From: a virus | Strand: one strand, 5' to 3' | DNA: 28,488 nt | IMG/VR virus record: IMGVR_UViG_3300025840_000184 | Span: 1-28,488 of that record | In this document: positions 19,694 through 28,488 of the stretch, piece after piece | Layout of the letters: each line of letters opens with the position of its first letter | Numbering within the stretch: position 1 is the first letter of the stretch | Position numbers and translations under genes: made by a program | The notes under the pieces: model-generated | The model's database searches: none | Told to the model about the DNA's origin: nothing | What the model saw: only the letters and a program-made list of their open reading frames with translations

Positions 19694-22491
19694 TACGCAG
19701 TTACACCGATCACTCTGATGTCATCGATTTTCGGAACCAATCGCCTTTCTTCTGATCTCAGCACAACTTTGATGGCAACAGAATTATACGTATCTAAGAC
19801 AGCACCAGCTTCGTTAAAGTATCTGATGATTCCGTAGTTATCTGGATTCTTGAAAGCGCTATTGTTCGACACGAGAGTATCTACTTTAAAACCAGTGCCT
19901 TGTAAATTGACGTTTGCAACAGGAGAATTAAAAGTGATTTCTCCCGCGCTGGAATTAGCACTATTTACCATATAGAGTTGATAGTTATTTTCGAATAGAG
20001 GACTATAAACTCTCAGAACATCACCAGCTGATAGAGCAGTTATTTCACTAGTATCGAAACCGACACCTGCAATCGTTGAATTACCGTATTCAGTGACGAA
20101 AGTACCAGTAAGTGTGCTAGCAGCGGCAGGGAAACTCGGGAACGTATACTCATATTCTTTAAAGTCATACATGTTTTCAGTATCACTGTACAAAGGATTA
20201 ATATCACCACCAACAAATGTCAATTTTGTCCAGTGTTTATCATCAAAAGCTTCAGTGTCTGCATTGTTGAAGATTTTAGCATACACATCAATCTCTGTTG
20301 TTCGCGGCCTATAGCCGTTGACAATAACTCTGATATCTTCTGCTGCAGACTTATTACCCAATTTGAGAGTCTTTGAAATCCAGCGAGTATTAGCACTACC
20401 GTTATTGAGATGCTCGTTCGTATTGCTATTATTGATATTCCATCTGTGGCAAATCATATTTAATTGATCTAGATCAATATTAGGAGACATGTAAGACCGA
20501 GTAGAATCACCTAAATATTGATAATTTAAATTGATTTGTGCAGACTTATATTGATTATTAGCGAGATAAATGTCTGTCTGCAATACTTCTTTCGACGCTG
20601 AAAGAATTGCACCGTCATATTCTCTTACGAAGTTTGGTATGTTCATATAGAAAATATTATCTGTAGTACCCAAGTAATAATCACCGGGCGTATTCTCGTA
20701 TGACAGATTGTATGAAGTAGTAGGTTTAAACTGCGGTTGAACCTGAGCTTTCCAATCTGATCTGAAAACTGATACGGGCAAATCGTCGATAGAAGAAACA
20801 GTAGCTGTCGTTCCAGTTTCAACACCGACTACTACGTCAGAAGCAGCAAAAGCCATTGTATTATTCGCTGTATATTCTGTATGATTTACAGAAGAATTTC
20901 TCAGACGAAGTCTCTTATTATAGTAATCATAGTATTCAACTTCGCCTACTACTGATACTTTCAATGTACCGCCTGAAACAGTATGCAGTGCAGCTTCTTG
21001 AACATATAGAATAGTAGTTGATGAATTACTACCGACTGATCGATCAACAGTAAAAACTTGTTTGATAGTCGAATCTGTTTCATGCGTAATAACAACTTTT
21101 TGGCCATTATTAATATTTTGAAACGCAGTACCAACACCAGTAATTTTCTTTTTACCCGCGCTAATAGATACTGTACCACTTTCATCAGCCGTATTTTTGT
21201 AAACGAGTTCTCCTGACGCCCAACCAGCATCAGCTGTTGTGAGAGTCAAGAATTCATAAGGCTTATTCACAAGCGTAACGTCGACAGAGTTGACATCGTA
21301 TTCTGCACAGTGAACATCAAACTTAATATCGAGGTCAGAATTTTCTATCCAACTGCCGTGTCCAGGACCTGCGAGTCTTGCTTTTTTGGAGTTATATCGA
21401 TACAGAGAACCACGATGACCCTTTGAACTACCCTGTGACACGATTTCAGTTTTCTTTCCGTCAATAGTGAGATAATCACCTTTGACATTCTGCCAAAGAA
21501 CGGTACCTTTATCTTCGACTACTACACCGATAGCATAGTAATTGTCAGTTTCGACAGTCACAGGACTTGAGAATGTGACTCTTGATTCTGAAGTAGCAGA
21601 GGGACTAGGATTAATTGCTGCCCATGGTAAGTGAGCTCTCGATTTTTTGTATATAGACGTAGCGATCGGCGTACCATCTTTTTCGCATTTGGCAAGAAAG
21701 ACATTGACTCCTGGAGATTCTCTGCCAGATGCATTACTGTTTCTCTCTGATTTCTTTCTAAAGTACAAAGAAATATCAGTAATATCAACTGTTGGAGAAC
21801 CATCAAACTTTTCTGCTGAAACCCAAAACGTCTGATAGAAATCTGCTTTTTGTACACTAAATTCTGGCTTATCTGTTTTAGGATTTTTGGGCGGTGAAAT
21901 ATCACAAATAACTGTGTCTGGTACAGAATATTCCGGGGCTCCAAATGCGGGCAAACCACCAGACGGTCTCGCTACAGAAGCGCTCACGTCTTGTTTAATA
22001 GTCTTGATCTTAGCATCTGTGTCTGGAGCTAATACATGATTGTAGGCAATCAGTTTGATTCGATCGCGCATTCTATCATTAGCAGTTGATCGAACGTTCC
22101 AGTATTTCCATGTATCTGTCCAGTCGATAGTACCGTTAGAGGTTGTACCAGTAATAGAAGCTTCATCAGTTCCATAGTTACGAATACGTAGATTCAATTT
22201 GCCGCTAGGACTTGTCTTAAAATATGTCCATCTACCTCGATTACCAGCTTTATGTGTATTATGTTCAATAGAATCTCCCAGAGGATCACAAAAATCTGTG
22301 ATGTCTTCGAAATCATTTCCAGGCCTGTTATCAATCATAACCTTGTAACGAGTATTTGGCTTTAGATTGTGGACGTTGACTTCGAGGGGAATAGGTTTAG
22401 AAAAACCTTTCAGTGCACTTGGAACGCCGAAGATGTCTTCTCCAGGAGCTCTGAATTTTTCCATTATAGCAATGTTATTTTTTGCTGCCAT
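19693..22491 (-). CDS. Large virion structural protein (baseplate/fibre associated)
   Basis: In this 932-residue beta-rich protein the N-terminal region (IPLEVNVHNLKPNTRYKVMI) resembles a fibronectin-III-like strand pair, followed by DITDFCDPLGDSIEHN and a RGRWTYFKTSPSGKL segment. The middle includes FYQTFWVSAEKFDGSP, VDITDISLYFRKKS and a series of beta domains with KKITGVGTAFQNI-like strands. The end is IKVVLRSEERRLVPKIDDIR, a C-terminal pattern seen in several large T4-like marine phage structural proteins next to DUF4815 genes. The ATG is preceded by AAGGG in the 14-base gap after the upstream gene. I cannot match it to a particular T4 baseplate protein; its position suggests baseplate wedge periphery or a proximal fibre. 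Confidence 0.78.
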   Translation of the reverse strand: MAAKNNIAIMEKFRAPGEDIFGVPSALKGFSKPIPLEVNVHNLKPNTRYKVMIDNRPGNDFEDITDFCDPLGDSIEHNTHKAGNRGRWTYFKTSPSGKLNLRIRNYGTDEASITGTTSNGTIDWTDTWKYWNVRSTANDRMRDRIKLIAYNHVLAPDTDAKIKTIKQDVSASVARPSGGLPAFGAPEYSVPDTVICDISPPKNPKTDKPEFSVQKADFYQTFWVSAEKFDGSPTVDITDISLYFRKKSERNSNASGRESPGVNVFLAKCEKDGTPIATSIYKKSRAHLPWAAINPSPSATSESRVTFSSPVTVETDNYYAIGVVVEDKGTVLWQNVKGDYLTIDGKKTEIVSQGSSKGHRGSLYRYNSKKARLAGPGHGSWIENSDLDIKFDVHCAEYDVNSVDVTLVNKPYEFLTLTTADAGWASGELVYKNTADESGTVSISAGKKKITGVGTAFQNINNGQKVVITHETDSTIKQVFTVDRSVGSNSSTTILYVQEAALHTVSGGTLKVSVVGEVEYYDYYNKRLRLRNSSVNHTEYTANNTMAFAASDVVVGVETGTTATVSSIDDLPVSVFRSDWKAQVQPQFKPTTSYNLSYENTPGDYYLGTTDNIFYMNIPNFVREYDGAILSASKEVLQTDIYLANNQYKSAQINLNYQYLGDSTRSYMSPNIDLDQLNMICHRWNINNSNTNEHLNNGSANTRWISKTLKLGNKSAAEDIRVIVNGYRPRTTEIDVYAKIFNNADTEAFDDKHWTKLTFVGGDINPLYSDTENMYDFKEYEYTFPSFPAAASTLTGTFVTEYGNSTIAGVGFDTSEITALSAGDVLRVYSPLFENNYQLYMVNSANSSAGEITFNSPVANVNLQGTGFKVDTLVSNNSAFKNPDNYGIIRYFNEAGAVLDTYNSVAIKVVLRSEERRLVPKIDDIRVIGVTA

Positions 22492-22505
22492 TATTTTTTA
22501 CCCTT

Positions 22506-25500
22506 TTACCTGCCGCTGAAGTTGGTTTTGATACTAGCAACATTGAGAGATGGAACATTAAAACCGAAGTTGCTTACTATATTATTATTTAGCGATGGAT
22601 TTATAAGAGATGTGAGATTAGTCAAATCTTTTGTAGTGCCGGCACTACCGATACCAGTACCACCAACAACACCCGTACCCGGAAGCACTTGATTAGTCAA
22701 GTTTGTGATATTGACATGAGGAGTAGTTACAATTGGATCTTTTGGTGGCCATTTGTTGATATTTGGATTTACCCACAAATCATTTGGTAATGTGCCAACA
22801 ATTTCATTGTACGTACCATTGCTCACAAATCCTGTTCCAGCACCGCCGCCGCCAGTTACTGGCGGTATCACCCAATTTGTATTGATAATAACACCCCTTG
22901 CTTTCGATCCACCATTTCCTGCTAAGTGACAATTAGATGGACTAGAGAGAGTCACATTGAATACTTCGTTAATTTCAAATTCTTGATCTTCTAATATCGG
23001 TACTGATATTATTTTTTGGGTTTCGCCCACTGCAAATGTCAGTGTGCCAGAAGTTGCAGTATAATCTTGACCTGCAACAGCTATAGTACTCCAGCGTGTT
23101 GATAGAGCAGAATCTGCAGTTCGAGTTCCATTCGATGTTGCATAATTTACAGTTACAGTCACATTCGAAGCTTCGCTCAATATGACATTAAAGTCCATTG
23201 TTCCGGACTTTTCAGTCGTAGTAGCATCTTCTATTCTAACATTTGGTGTGGTGACGTCAGTAATCGTCACTGTCGCTCGTGTATTTACAAAATTTACGTG
23301 TTCATAGTCTGCATTGAGCAAATCAATGTACATTGTCTCATCAGATTCTGATACTACATCCTGTTTAGCTCTAATATAAATGGTAGTTTCTACACGACCC
23401 TTAGGTATTCTGACAGAACCAGATCGAGGTATGTAATCTTGATTTGCTTCAGTTGCAGTACCATCAGCAGTTTTAAAGTTAATATTAATATCTTGATCAG
23501 CTGTCTTGTCAAGTCTAACTTTTACATATCCAGTGGTATTTTCTTTGACAGTCACGTCTTCAACACTGATGTTGATGATTTCAGGCAGCGGTTCTGGAGT
23601 TCCGCCACCATCGTCAACGCCACCGGTCTCGCAACCAGTTGGTGGTCCTACTTCACAGCCGCAGCATGTTCCATCATCACCACCGCCGACGTCGCAGACA
23701 TCAATATCAAAATCCACGCAACCTGTATTATCTGGAGGAGTATACCCACAAATTTCAGAATTTTCTTCTGCAGTTTTGAGTTCTACTTGACAATTGCCAA
23801 CAAATTGATTGCTAGGACTCGAAGCATTTCCGTAACCTCCAAGGCTTTCGATCGACTCACCGGTATATACGTAAATAGATCGAGTAAAGTCTGCTCCACA
23901 TTTTCTACTTTGTACTGTTCCAGCTGCTGGACACTTTGTTCCAGTATCTTCTGGCGGAGTTATTGTTCCTCCCCCACAATCAGGACTATTAGGCGTTCTC
24001 TTACCAACCATTTCTCCACGATTGCCATCACACACATATGTAACTTGTGTTGTACCTTCGCATACATTATATAAGAAATCGCCGCGCGGGCACGGAGGTT
24101 GTTGATTTACACTTGTTGATCCTTTATCATAGATCGAGTCAGCTTGAGTCTCAGCATAATAACAAATTTCAAAGTTAAATACTGGCTTTTGCTTATAAAC
24201 TCTGACAGTAATATATTTTCCTTTAGTATGATCATAATCAAATTTAATTTGACCAGATTTTGTTACTGAAGCAAAAGTAGTAGAACCAAATTGGAAAGTG
24301 CTACCTGTTCCGCTTTCTAACCAGACATTTACATTTTTATACGGTTGATTATTACTATTTTTGACTGGATATTTTTTAACAAAAAGATTCAAAGCTTCTG
24401 AATTTGGAATTTGTGTTGGTGATTGAGTACCCAACCAAACAGTACTTCCAGATTCCTGGCTATTATTAGTAGGCGGTCTGCTAGTTTGAATTACCTCGTA
24501 AGCAATACCACCTTCAGGGTTAAAGAAGTTAATCTTAATTTGTCGAGTCAAACCGTCTTCTGGAGCTTCGTTGTAACCGACAAATGTAAATTCTTCCCAA
24601 ACACTATCATAGACTTCGACGTCTGAGCCGTTGACTGCAGTACCTGCATGTTTTGTATTTTGATTTGATTTAAACTCACAGAATTGATTTATCTCGATTT
24701 CTGGTACTACAGGAACAGGAGCATAAGTTGCATAACTCTGCGTAGAGAGTTTTCTTCGTACCCATGGGAACCTGACTGTTTTACCTGTGAGATAACGAGT
24801 AGATGTAGGTGAAACTTCAAATTCAACAGTCAACTCATTCTTCGATGGTTGTAGTTTATATTCGTAAATAGACGCAGCAAAATTAGGATCGCCGACTGCT
24901 GACATATTGTAGTTTTCGAAGTTGTCTACAAAGAAACCAAACTTAAATCTCTCGAGTGTAGAATCGACTGAACTTTGAATCGTTCTATTTCGTGTTTCAT
25001 TTTCGAGCGCCGTAATATTTTGATTATATTCGAGAGCCGCGATTCTTTTTTCTAGTTTCGATATCTCAGTCATCGTATACCCGCGGGTTTGGGCATCGAT
25101 TCGACGTAGTGTGTTACTATATTTTGAGATCCTTTGACTGCCCGCACCCATATTCATTGTTCTCTTATTCAGTATTTCTTTCAACTGAGTAGAGAGATTT
25201 TCGGGCAGAGAGGGATACGGAGCTACATCACATGTGTATAGTACGAGTTTTTGCGGATTGTCATCTTTCTTCGTCTCTGAAGAACCAACTGATACTTCAA
25301 ATCGGCCGTCAGCCATGACTGATATTTCATCACGTCGCGGTTTGAAGTAAGAGTAATTAAATGTGAAATCGCTTTGCGGTTTTGGAAACTTGAATGATGT
25401 CGACGGGAATGACACTGTTTCTGCTGGATCACATGTGATGAGTGGATCAGCAGGATCTGTGACAGTATTTGCTGTTGCTTCTGCCATGATTCTGAAGTCG

Positions 25501-28488
25501 GCGCACTCGCGCAAATCATAATACCTACCATTATTTTGAGTAAATTCGGGTATTTCTAGCAAGTGCATAGAGCTGGTCAAATTAGCAAGAGGCGTCGCGT
25601 CATCTAAAGTATATGAGTTGATGATTTTTAGACCGTGACTTGATTCTGAAATGTAATCTAACTCGACCAAGATTGTATTAGCCAAAGATGATGGATTTTC
25701 TACACGACTGTCAGCATACAAATAGCCAAGGCCGTAATAACTCGAGTTTTGATTATGATCGATATAGAACTCATCAGTGATATTTTCTGCACTCGTATTA
25801 GCGCCGTTGTATACGTTCTTTAATCTAAAGATGCCAGAGAAACCAAGACACTTTGGATTGGGCAACGCACCAGCAGTCGTAGTTATTTTTACAAAACAAC
25901 CGCGGTTGACATTGAGATTTGATATAGAATTAGTAATCTTTTGATCATAAGTAACAGTGACTGTTGACCCTGTATCGACATTTCGTCCTAAATCGATAGT
26001 CATTGTCGTCTGAGAACTATTCACATTAGCAGACATCGATGAACGTCTATTCAAAGGAATTGGCACATCTTTAGGGAAATATCTTTCGAATACGTAAGTA
26101 GCAGCAGTATTAGTATATGCACCAGTATTAGTTCTAATGGTCATTTTATTTTGACCATCGATTCGTAAAATTTGAGCAGTATCTGTACCGTCTTGTATCC
26201 AATCACCTTCTTCAAAAGCAGATGTAAATGATGCAGTCGGCGTGCTAGCGCTCACTGTAATTACATAACAATTAGCACCAAATTCGGATGGATCTACTAG
26301 CTCAGCTGAGCTAATAGAAACGCCGGTATAATCCTGTGTAGATGCTACAATATCTGATTCTGGAATAATAATCAGATCATTTTCTTCTACGTCGCTGAGA
26401 GCACCAATATATGGGAAAACTGCTGTACCACCATCACTCGTGATACTAATAGTACCATCAGTCGCGACTGTCAATGCACCTTGAATTTGTCTATAGATGT
26501 ATGAATAATTAGAAAACGATTTGACTGGTGATTTTACGTCAAATACGAGAGTGTCATTATTACTGTCGACTAATTCAGCATATTTTGTGTATACAGATTT
26601 TCTATAGTTATCCAGTTGTGCAGTACTTTTGATACTCCGCAGAATGAATTGATTGCCATTCTGCAATACGATATCAGCGATGCCATCTTGAGAAGTACCA
26701 GAATTGTCGGGACTATAGATGCCGCGAACATTATCGAACGAATAACCGCCTGACATTTGAATGTCAAACAAGTAGAGACGATAGCGAGCATCAGCAGTTC
26801 CTTGAATTCCTGATTCATACAACATACTGCGTACTCTTGCTGTACCAATACTAGCTCCAGCTAATGAACTAGTCACAGTGTTGCTGCTTGTGCCGTGCAG
26901 CGTAATAAATTTAGAATGTGACATCGTCAACTGCACTGTTTGACCTGAAGTAAAGACGTGAGCGCCAGCTACTTCATTTACAACAACATAGTTAGCATAG
27001 TTGAGATCAATGCCCTGATTGTTTGCAGTCTCTGTTTCTGTACTTTTTGCTACATCTTTTGCAAAATTGGTTTCTGTCTGAACTCGATAGCCATTGATAT
27101 ATGCATGACCCGGATCAATGACGTAAGAGAAATTAGTATTCGAATCGGCAAATGTCAATGTAGATCGAGTAGCAGCATTAAACTGATCGAGAACATAGTT
27201 TCCTGACTCTTCATAAGTTCTCTCGGCGAGCATATCACCAATCTTATTATACTGAGTCAGTTTATTTTGCAGATAGGGATTGCCCTCTGAGAATCTTACG
27301 AGAGGGAAATAGTTTGCAGCGGTCAATTCTTGTGCATCTGTCTTCACTACGAGAACAGGAGTCAGTTTTAATCTGTCTGCACCTGGCGCTGCTGAGTTGA
27401 GGAAACCTTGAGCATTGTCATAGAGCGAAGAATCAGTAAATACGTTGACAACAGATTCTGTACTATCGAATCCGATTGATACGTCAGTCGGCGTATTCGA
27501 ATATTTTTCGACCATCTTAAACTGCGGTGCAACATTTAAGAAGAGTCCTTTCTGATAAATTTTACCAGCTGTAACTGATACACCATAGCCATAACCCACA
27601 GGATCTGTGAAGTCAGCAGACGGTGCAATAGTTACTTCTTGATAAAAATCTTGTGGAGCAATAACAAGATTTTGAATTTGAGTTGGAGTAGCTCCAAGAG
27701 AATATACGCTGACATGAGGAAGTACGTCATATCCCGTACCGCCACGCGTGAGTGTTAAGTCTAAAATTTGCCCCGCTGTCGTAGTCGTGACTGTACCTGT
27801 CGCGCCGTTACCCCTGAAACCCACTACTTTCAATTCATTATTGCTAGAGCTAGTAGTCAGTATTGTACCTATAGCCAATTTTTCCCATGAATCGACATCA
27901 AGATTACTACCTGATTGTTTTACAGGATTTGGTTTAATTCGCAATATCGAAGTATCGTTATCAGTATTTGAATAAAAATCTGAATCGCTAGTCAATAATA
28001 CTTCTACAGATCCTGAAGAATTCGTGAGTGTTTCGCCTTGAACAAAAGGATTCGGCCAGTTGTTATCACTGTCAGTGACTGTCACAACTTCGATAGCTGG
28101 CAAAATAACAACAACGTCACTATTAGAGAAAGCTTGAATAGTGCCGCCGCTCGATACTGTCAAATCGAATAGGCGATTATCTTTTGAGAAAAGTCTAAGT
28201 ATATTGCCCTGAGTAAATTCGTCGACGACCTGTGTAACATCAGCATCATCGTTGTATTCGAGATAAAGTGTCTTCAAATTGCCGGCCGCATCGTTCTCAA
28301 AACCATTTTCTACGTGTACAACCTTAGCAACTTTACCAGTAGAATTTTCTTTGGCGAAGAGTCCGTTGATATCTGCTAGATCGACTGCTGCCCCTGATTG
28401 AGTCGTATCTAGAATCTTGACATATGGAAATGCATTCTTGAATGTAAAATCACAACCAGCAAGTATTGTTCCAGCTTTGAGGATGTGA
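22506..28488 (-). CDS. Giant DUF4815-type structural protein with Cys-rich linker and two Calx-beta domains (partial, N-terminus outside window)
   Basis: About 1993 codons are visible. No stop occurs between 28277 and the window edge, and the upstream 70 residues (ILKAGTILAGCDFTFKN onwards) are coding-like, so the gene begins outside the window; the TTG at 28277 is not the start. Around 27500-25600 a DUF4815-like region includes RFSEGNPYLQNKL, MLAERTYEESGNYVL and DPGHAYINGYRVQTE. A coiled-coil-like stretch is near 25140-24970. A Cys-rich linker is at 23600-24110 with 14 Cys. Two Calx-beta domains follow (about 23255-23580 and 22875-23240, each with ISVEDVTVKE- or RIEDATTTEKS-type starts and a DYTATSGTL-type strand). 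The protein ends in a Gly/Asn-rich tail. It is probably a large baseplate-peripheral protein. Confidence 0.85.
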   Translation of the reverse strand, partial: HILKAGTILAGCDFTFKNAFPYVKILDTTQSGAAVDLADINGLFAKENSTGKVAKVVHVENGFENDAAGNLKTLYLEYNDDADVTQVVDEFTQGNILRLFSKDNRLFDLTVSSGGTIQAFSNSDVVVILPAIEVVTVTDSDNNWPNPFVQGETLTNSSGSVEVLLTSDSDFYSNTDNDTSILRIKPNPVKQSGSNLDVDSWEKLAIGTILTTSSSNNELKVVGFRGNGATGTVTTTTAGQILDLTLTRGGTGYDVLPHVSVYSLGATPTQIQNLVIAPQDFYQEVTIAPSADFTDPVGYGYGVSVTAGKIYQKGLFLNVAPQFKMVEKYSNTPTDVSIGFDSTESVVNVFTDSSLYDNAQGFLNSAAPGADRLKLTPVLVVKTDAQELTAANYFPLVRFSEGNPYLQNKLTQYNKIGDMLAERTYEESGNYVLDQFNAATRSTLTFADSNTNFSYVIDPGHAYINGYRVQTETNFAKDVAKSTETETANNQGIDLNYANYVVVNEVAGAHVFTSGQTVQLTMSHSKFITLHGTSSNTVTSSLAGASIGTARVRSMLYESGIQGTADARYRLYLFDIQMSGGYSFDNVRGIYSPDNSGTSQDGIADIVLQNGNQFILRSIKSTAQLDNYRKSVYTKYAELVDSNNDTLVFDVKSPVKSFSNYSYIYRQIQGALTVATDGTISITSDGGTAVFPYIGALSDVEENDLIIIPESDIVASTQDYTGVSISSAELVDPSEFGANCYVITVSASTPTASFTSAFEEGDWIQDGTDTAQILRIDGQNKMTIRTNTGAYTNTAATYVFERYFPKDVPIPLNRRSSMSANVNSSQTTMTIDLGRNVDTGSTVTVTYDQKITNSISNLNVNRGCFVKITTTAGALPNPKCLGFSGIFRLKNVYNGANTSAENITDEFYIDHNQNSSYYGLGYLYADSRVENPSSLANTILVELDYISESSHGLKIINSYTLDDATPLANLTSSMHLLEIPEFTQNNGRYYDLRECADFRIMAEATANTVTDPADPLITCDPAETVSFPSTSFKFPKPQSDFTFNYSYFKPRRDEISVMADGRFEVSVGSSETKKDDNPQKLVLYTCDVAPYPSLPENLSTQLKEILNKRTMNMGAGSQRISKYSNTLRRIDAQTRGYTMTEISKLEKRIAALEYNQNITALENETRNRTIQSSVDSTLERFKFGFFVDNFENYNMSAVGDPNFAASIYEYKLQPSKNELTVEFEVSPTSTRYLTGKTVRFPWVRRKLSTQSYATYAPVPVVPEIEINQFCEFKSNQNTKHAGTAVNGSDVEVYDSVWEEFTFVGYNEAPEDGLTRQIKINFFNPEGGIAYEVIQTSRPPTNNSQESGSTVWLGTQSPTQIPNSEALNLFVKKYPVKNSNNQPYKNVNVWLESGTGSTFQFGSTTFASVTKSGQIKFDYDHTKGKYITVRVYKQKPVFNFEICYYAETQADSIYDKGSTSVNQQPPCPRGDFLYNVCEGTTQVTYVCDGNRGEMVGKRTPNSPDCGGGTITPPEDTGTKCPAAGTVQSRKCGADFTRSIYVYTGESIESLGGYGNASSPSNQFVGNCQVELKTAEENSEICGYTPPDNTGCVDFDIDVCDVGGGDDGTCCGCEVGPPTGCETGGVDDGGGTPEPLPEIINISVEDVTVKENTTGYVKVRLDKTADQDININFKTADGTATEANQDYIPRSGSVRIPKGRVETTIYIRAKQDVVSESDETMYIDLLNADYEHVNFVNTRATVTITDVTTPNVRIEDATTTEKSGTMDFNVILSEASNVTVTVNYATSNGTRTADSALSTRWSTIAVAGQDYTATSGTLTFAVGETQKIISVPILEDQEFEINEVFNVTLSSPSNCHLAGNGGSKARGVIINTNWVIPPVTGGGGAGTGFVSNGTYNEIVGTLPNDLWVNPNINKWPPKDPIVTTPHVNITNLTNQVLPGTGVVGGTGIGSAGTTKDLTNLTSLINPSLNNNIVSNFGFNVPSLNVASIKTNFSGR

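Noticed and set aside
23439-24074. Long plus-strand open frame (211 aa) opposite the Cys-rich and Calx-beta region
   Set aside because: It lies entirely antisense to a confidently coding region. Its product is Ser/Thr/Ile/Cys-rich with no motif, as expected from the reverse of Gly/Pro/Asp-rich codons, and no other gene in the window is on the plus strand.
28275-28277. TTG as start of the DUF4815-type protein
   Set aside because: No stop separates it from at least 70 further coding-like codons upstream, and no ribosome site precedes it.
1-28488. tRNA genes, integrase, insertion sequences, attachment sites
   Set aside because: I looked for cloverleaf-like stretches, transposase motifs and flanking direct repeats and saw none; almost every base is in a structural or late gene.

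Overview
The window is one densely packed late-gene segment of a T4-like contractile-tailed bacteriophage. Every convincing gene lies on the minus strand, so the region is transcribed from position 28488 down to 1. Genes are separated by a few bases or overlap as TAATG or ATGA junctions, and I see no tRNA, integrase, host gene or gene-free stretch over 300 bases. The assignment rests on the last three genes in transcription order, which match T4 gp13, gp14 and gp15 (neck and tail-completion proteins). It also rests on a DUF4815-type structural protein and on T4-like late-promoter octamers. The AT-rich composition and the families present (modular fibres of the marine type, many 2-oxoglutarate oxygenase-like genes) suggest a marine phage. 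I cannot name the host.

Layout in transcription order. (1) 28488-19505: a very large structural protein, open at the window edge, with a DUF4815 region, a Cys-rich linker and two Calx-beta domains. It is followed by a 932-aa structural protein and a small coiled-coil protein. (2) 19501-13512: a fibre cluster with a 937-aa modular fibre, a 137-aa structural protein, a 348-aa fibre and a 563-aa Tyr/Pro-rich repeat protein. (3) 13487-11500: a P4H-like 2OG-Fe(II) oxygenase, an 86-aa unknown, then a lysis set made of an EF-hand holin-like protein and an overlapping Rz/Rz1-like spanin pair. (4) 11496-9322: a 248-aa unknown, a JmjC/cupin-like oxygenase and a second type of 2OG oxygenase, chained by overlaps. 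(5) 9296-1991: a small Ig-like structural protein, a 1075-aa fibre with beta-propeller-like repeats, a 128-aa structural protein, and a 1054-aa beta-repeat protein carrying a cupredoxin domain with all four type-1 copper ligands. (6) 1955-1: gp13, gp14 and the start of gp15.

Most of the window builds baseplate periphery, fibres and neck. The lysis genes and three putative oxygenases sit between the fibre genes and the neck genes. No endolysin is visible here.

The most intriguing possibility is that the oxygenases, one of them directly after the Tyr/Pro-repeat fibre gene, hydroxylate phage virion proteins; this is inference. Other points of interest are the copper-site fibre domain, the EF-hand on the holin and the Cys-rich module in the baseplate-type protein.
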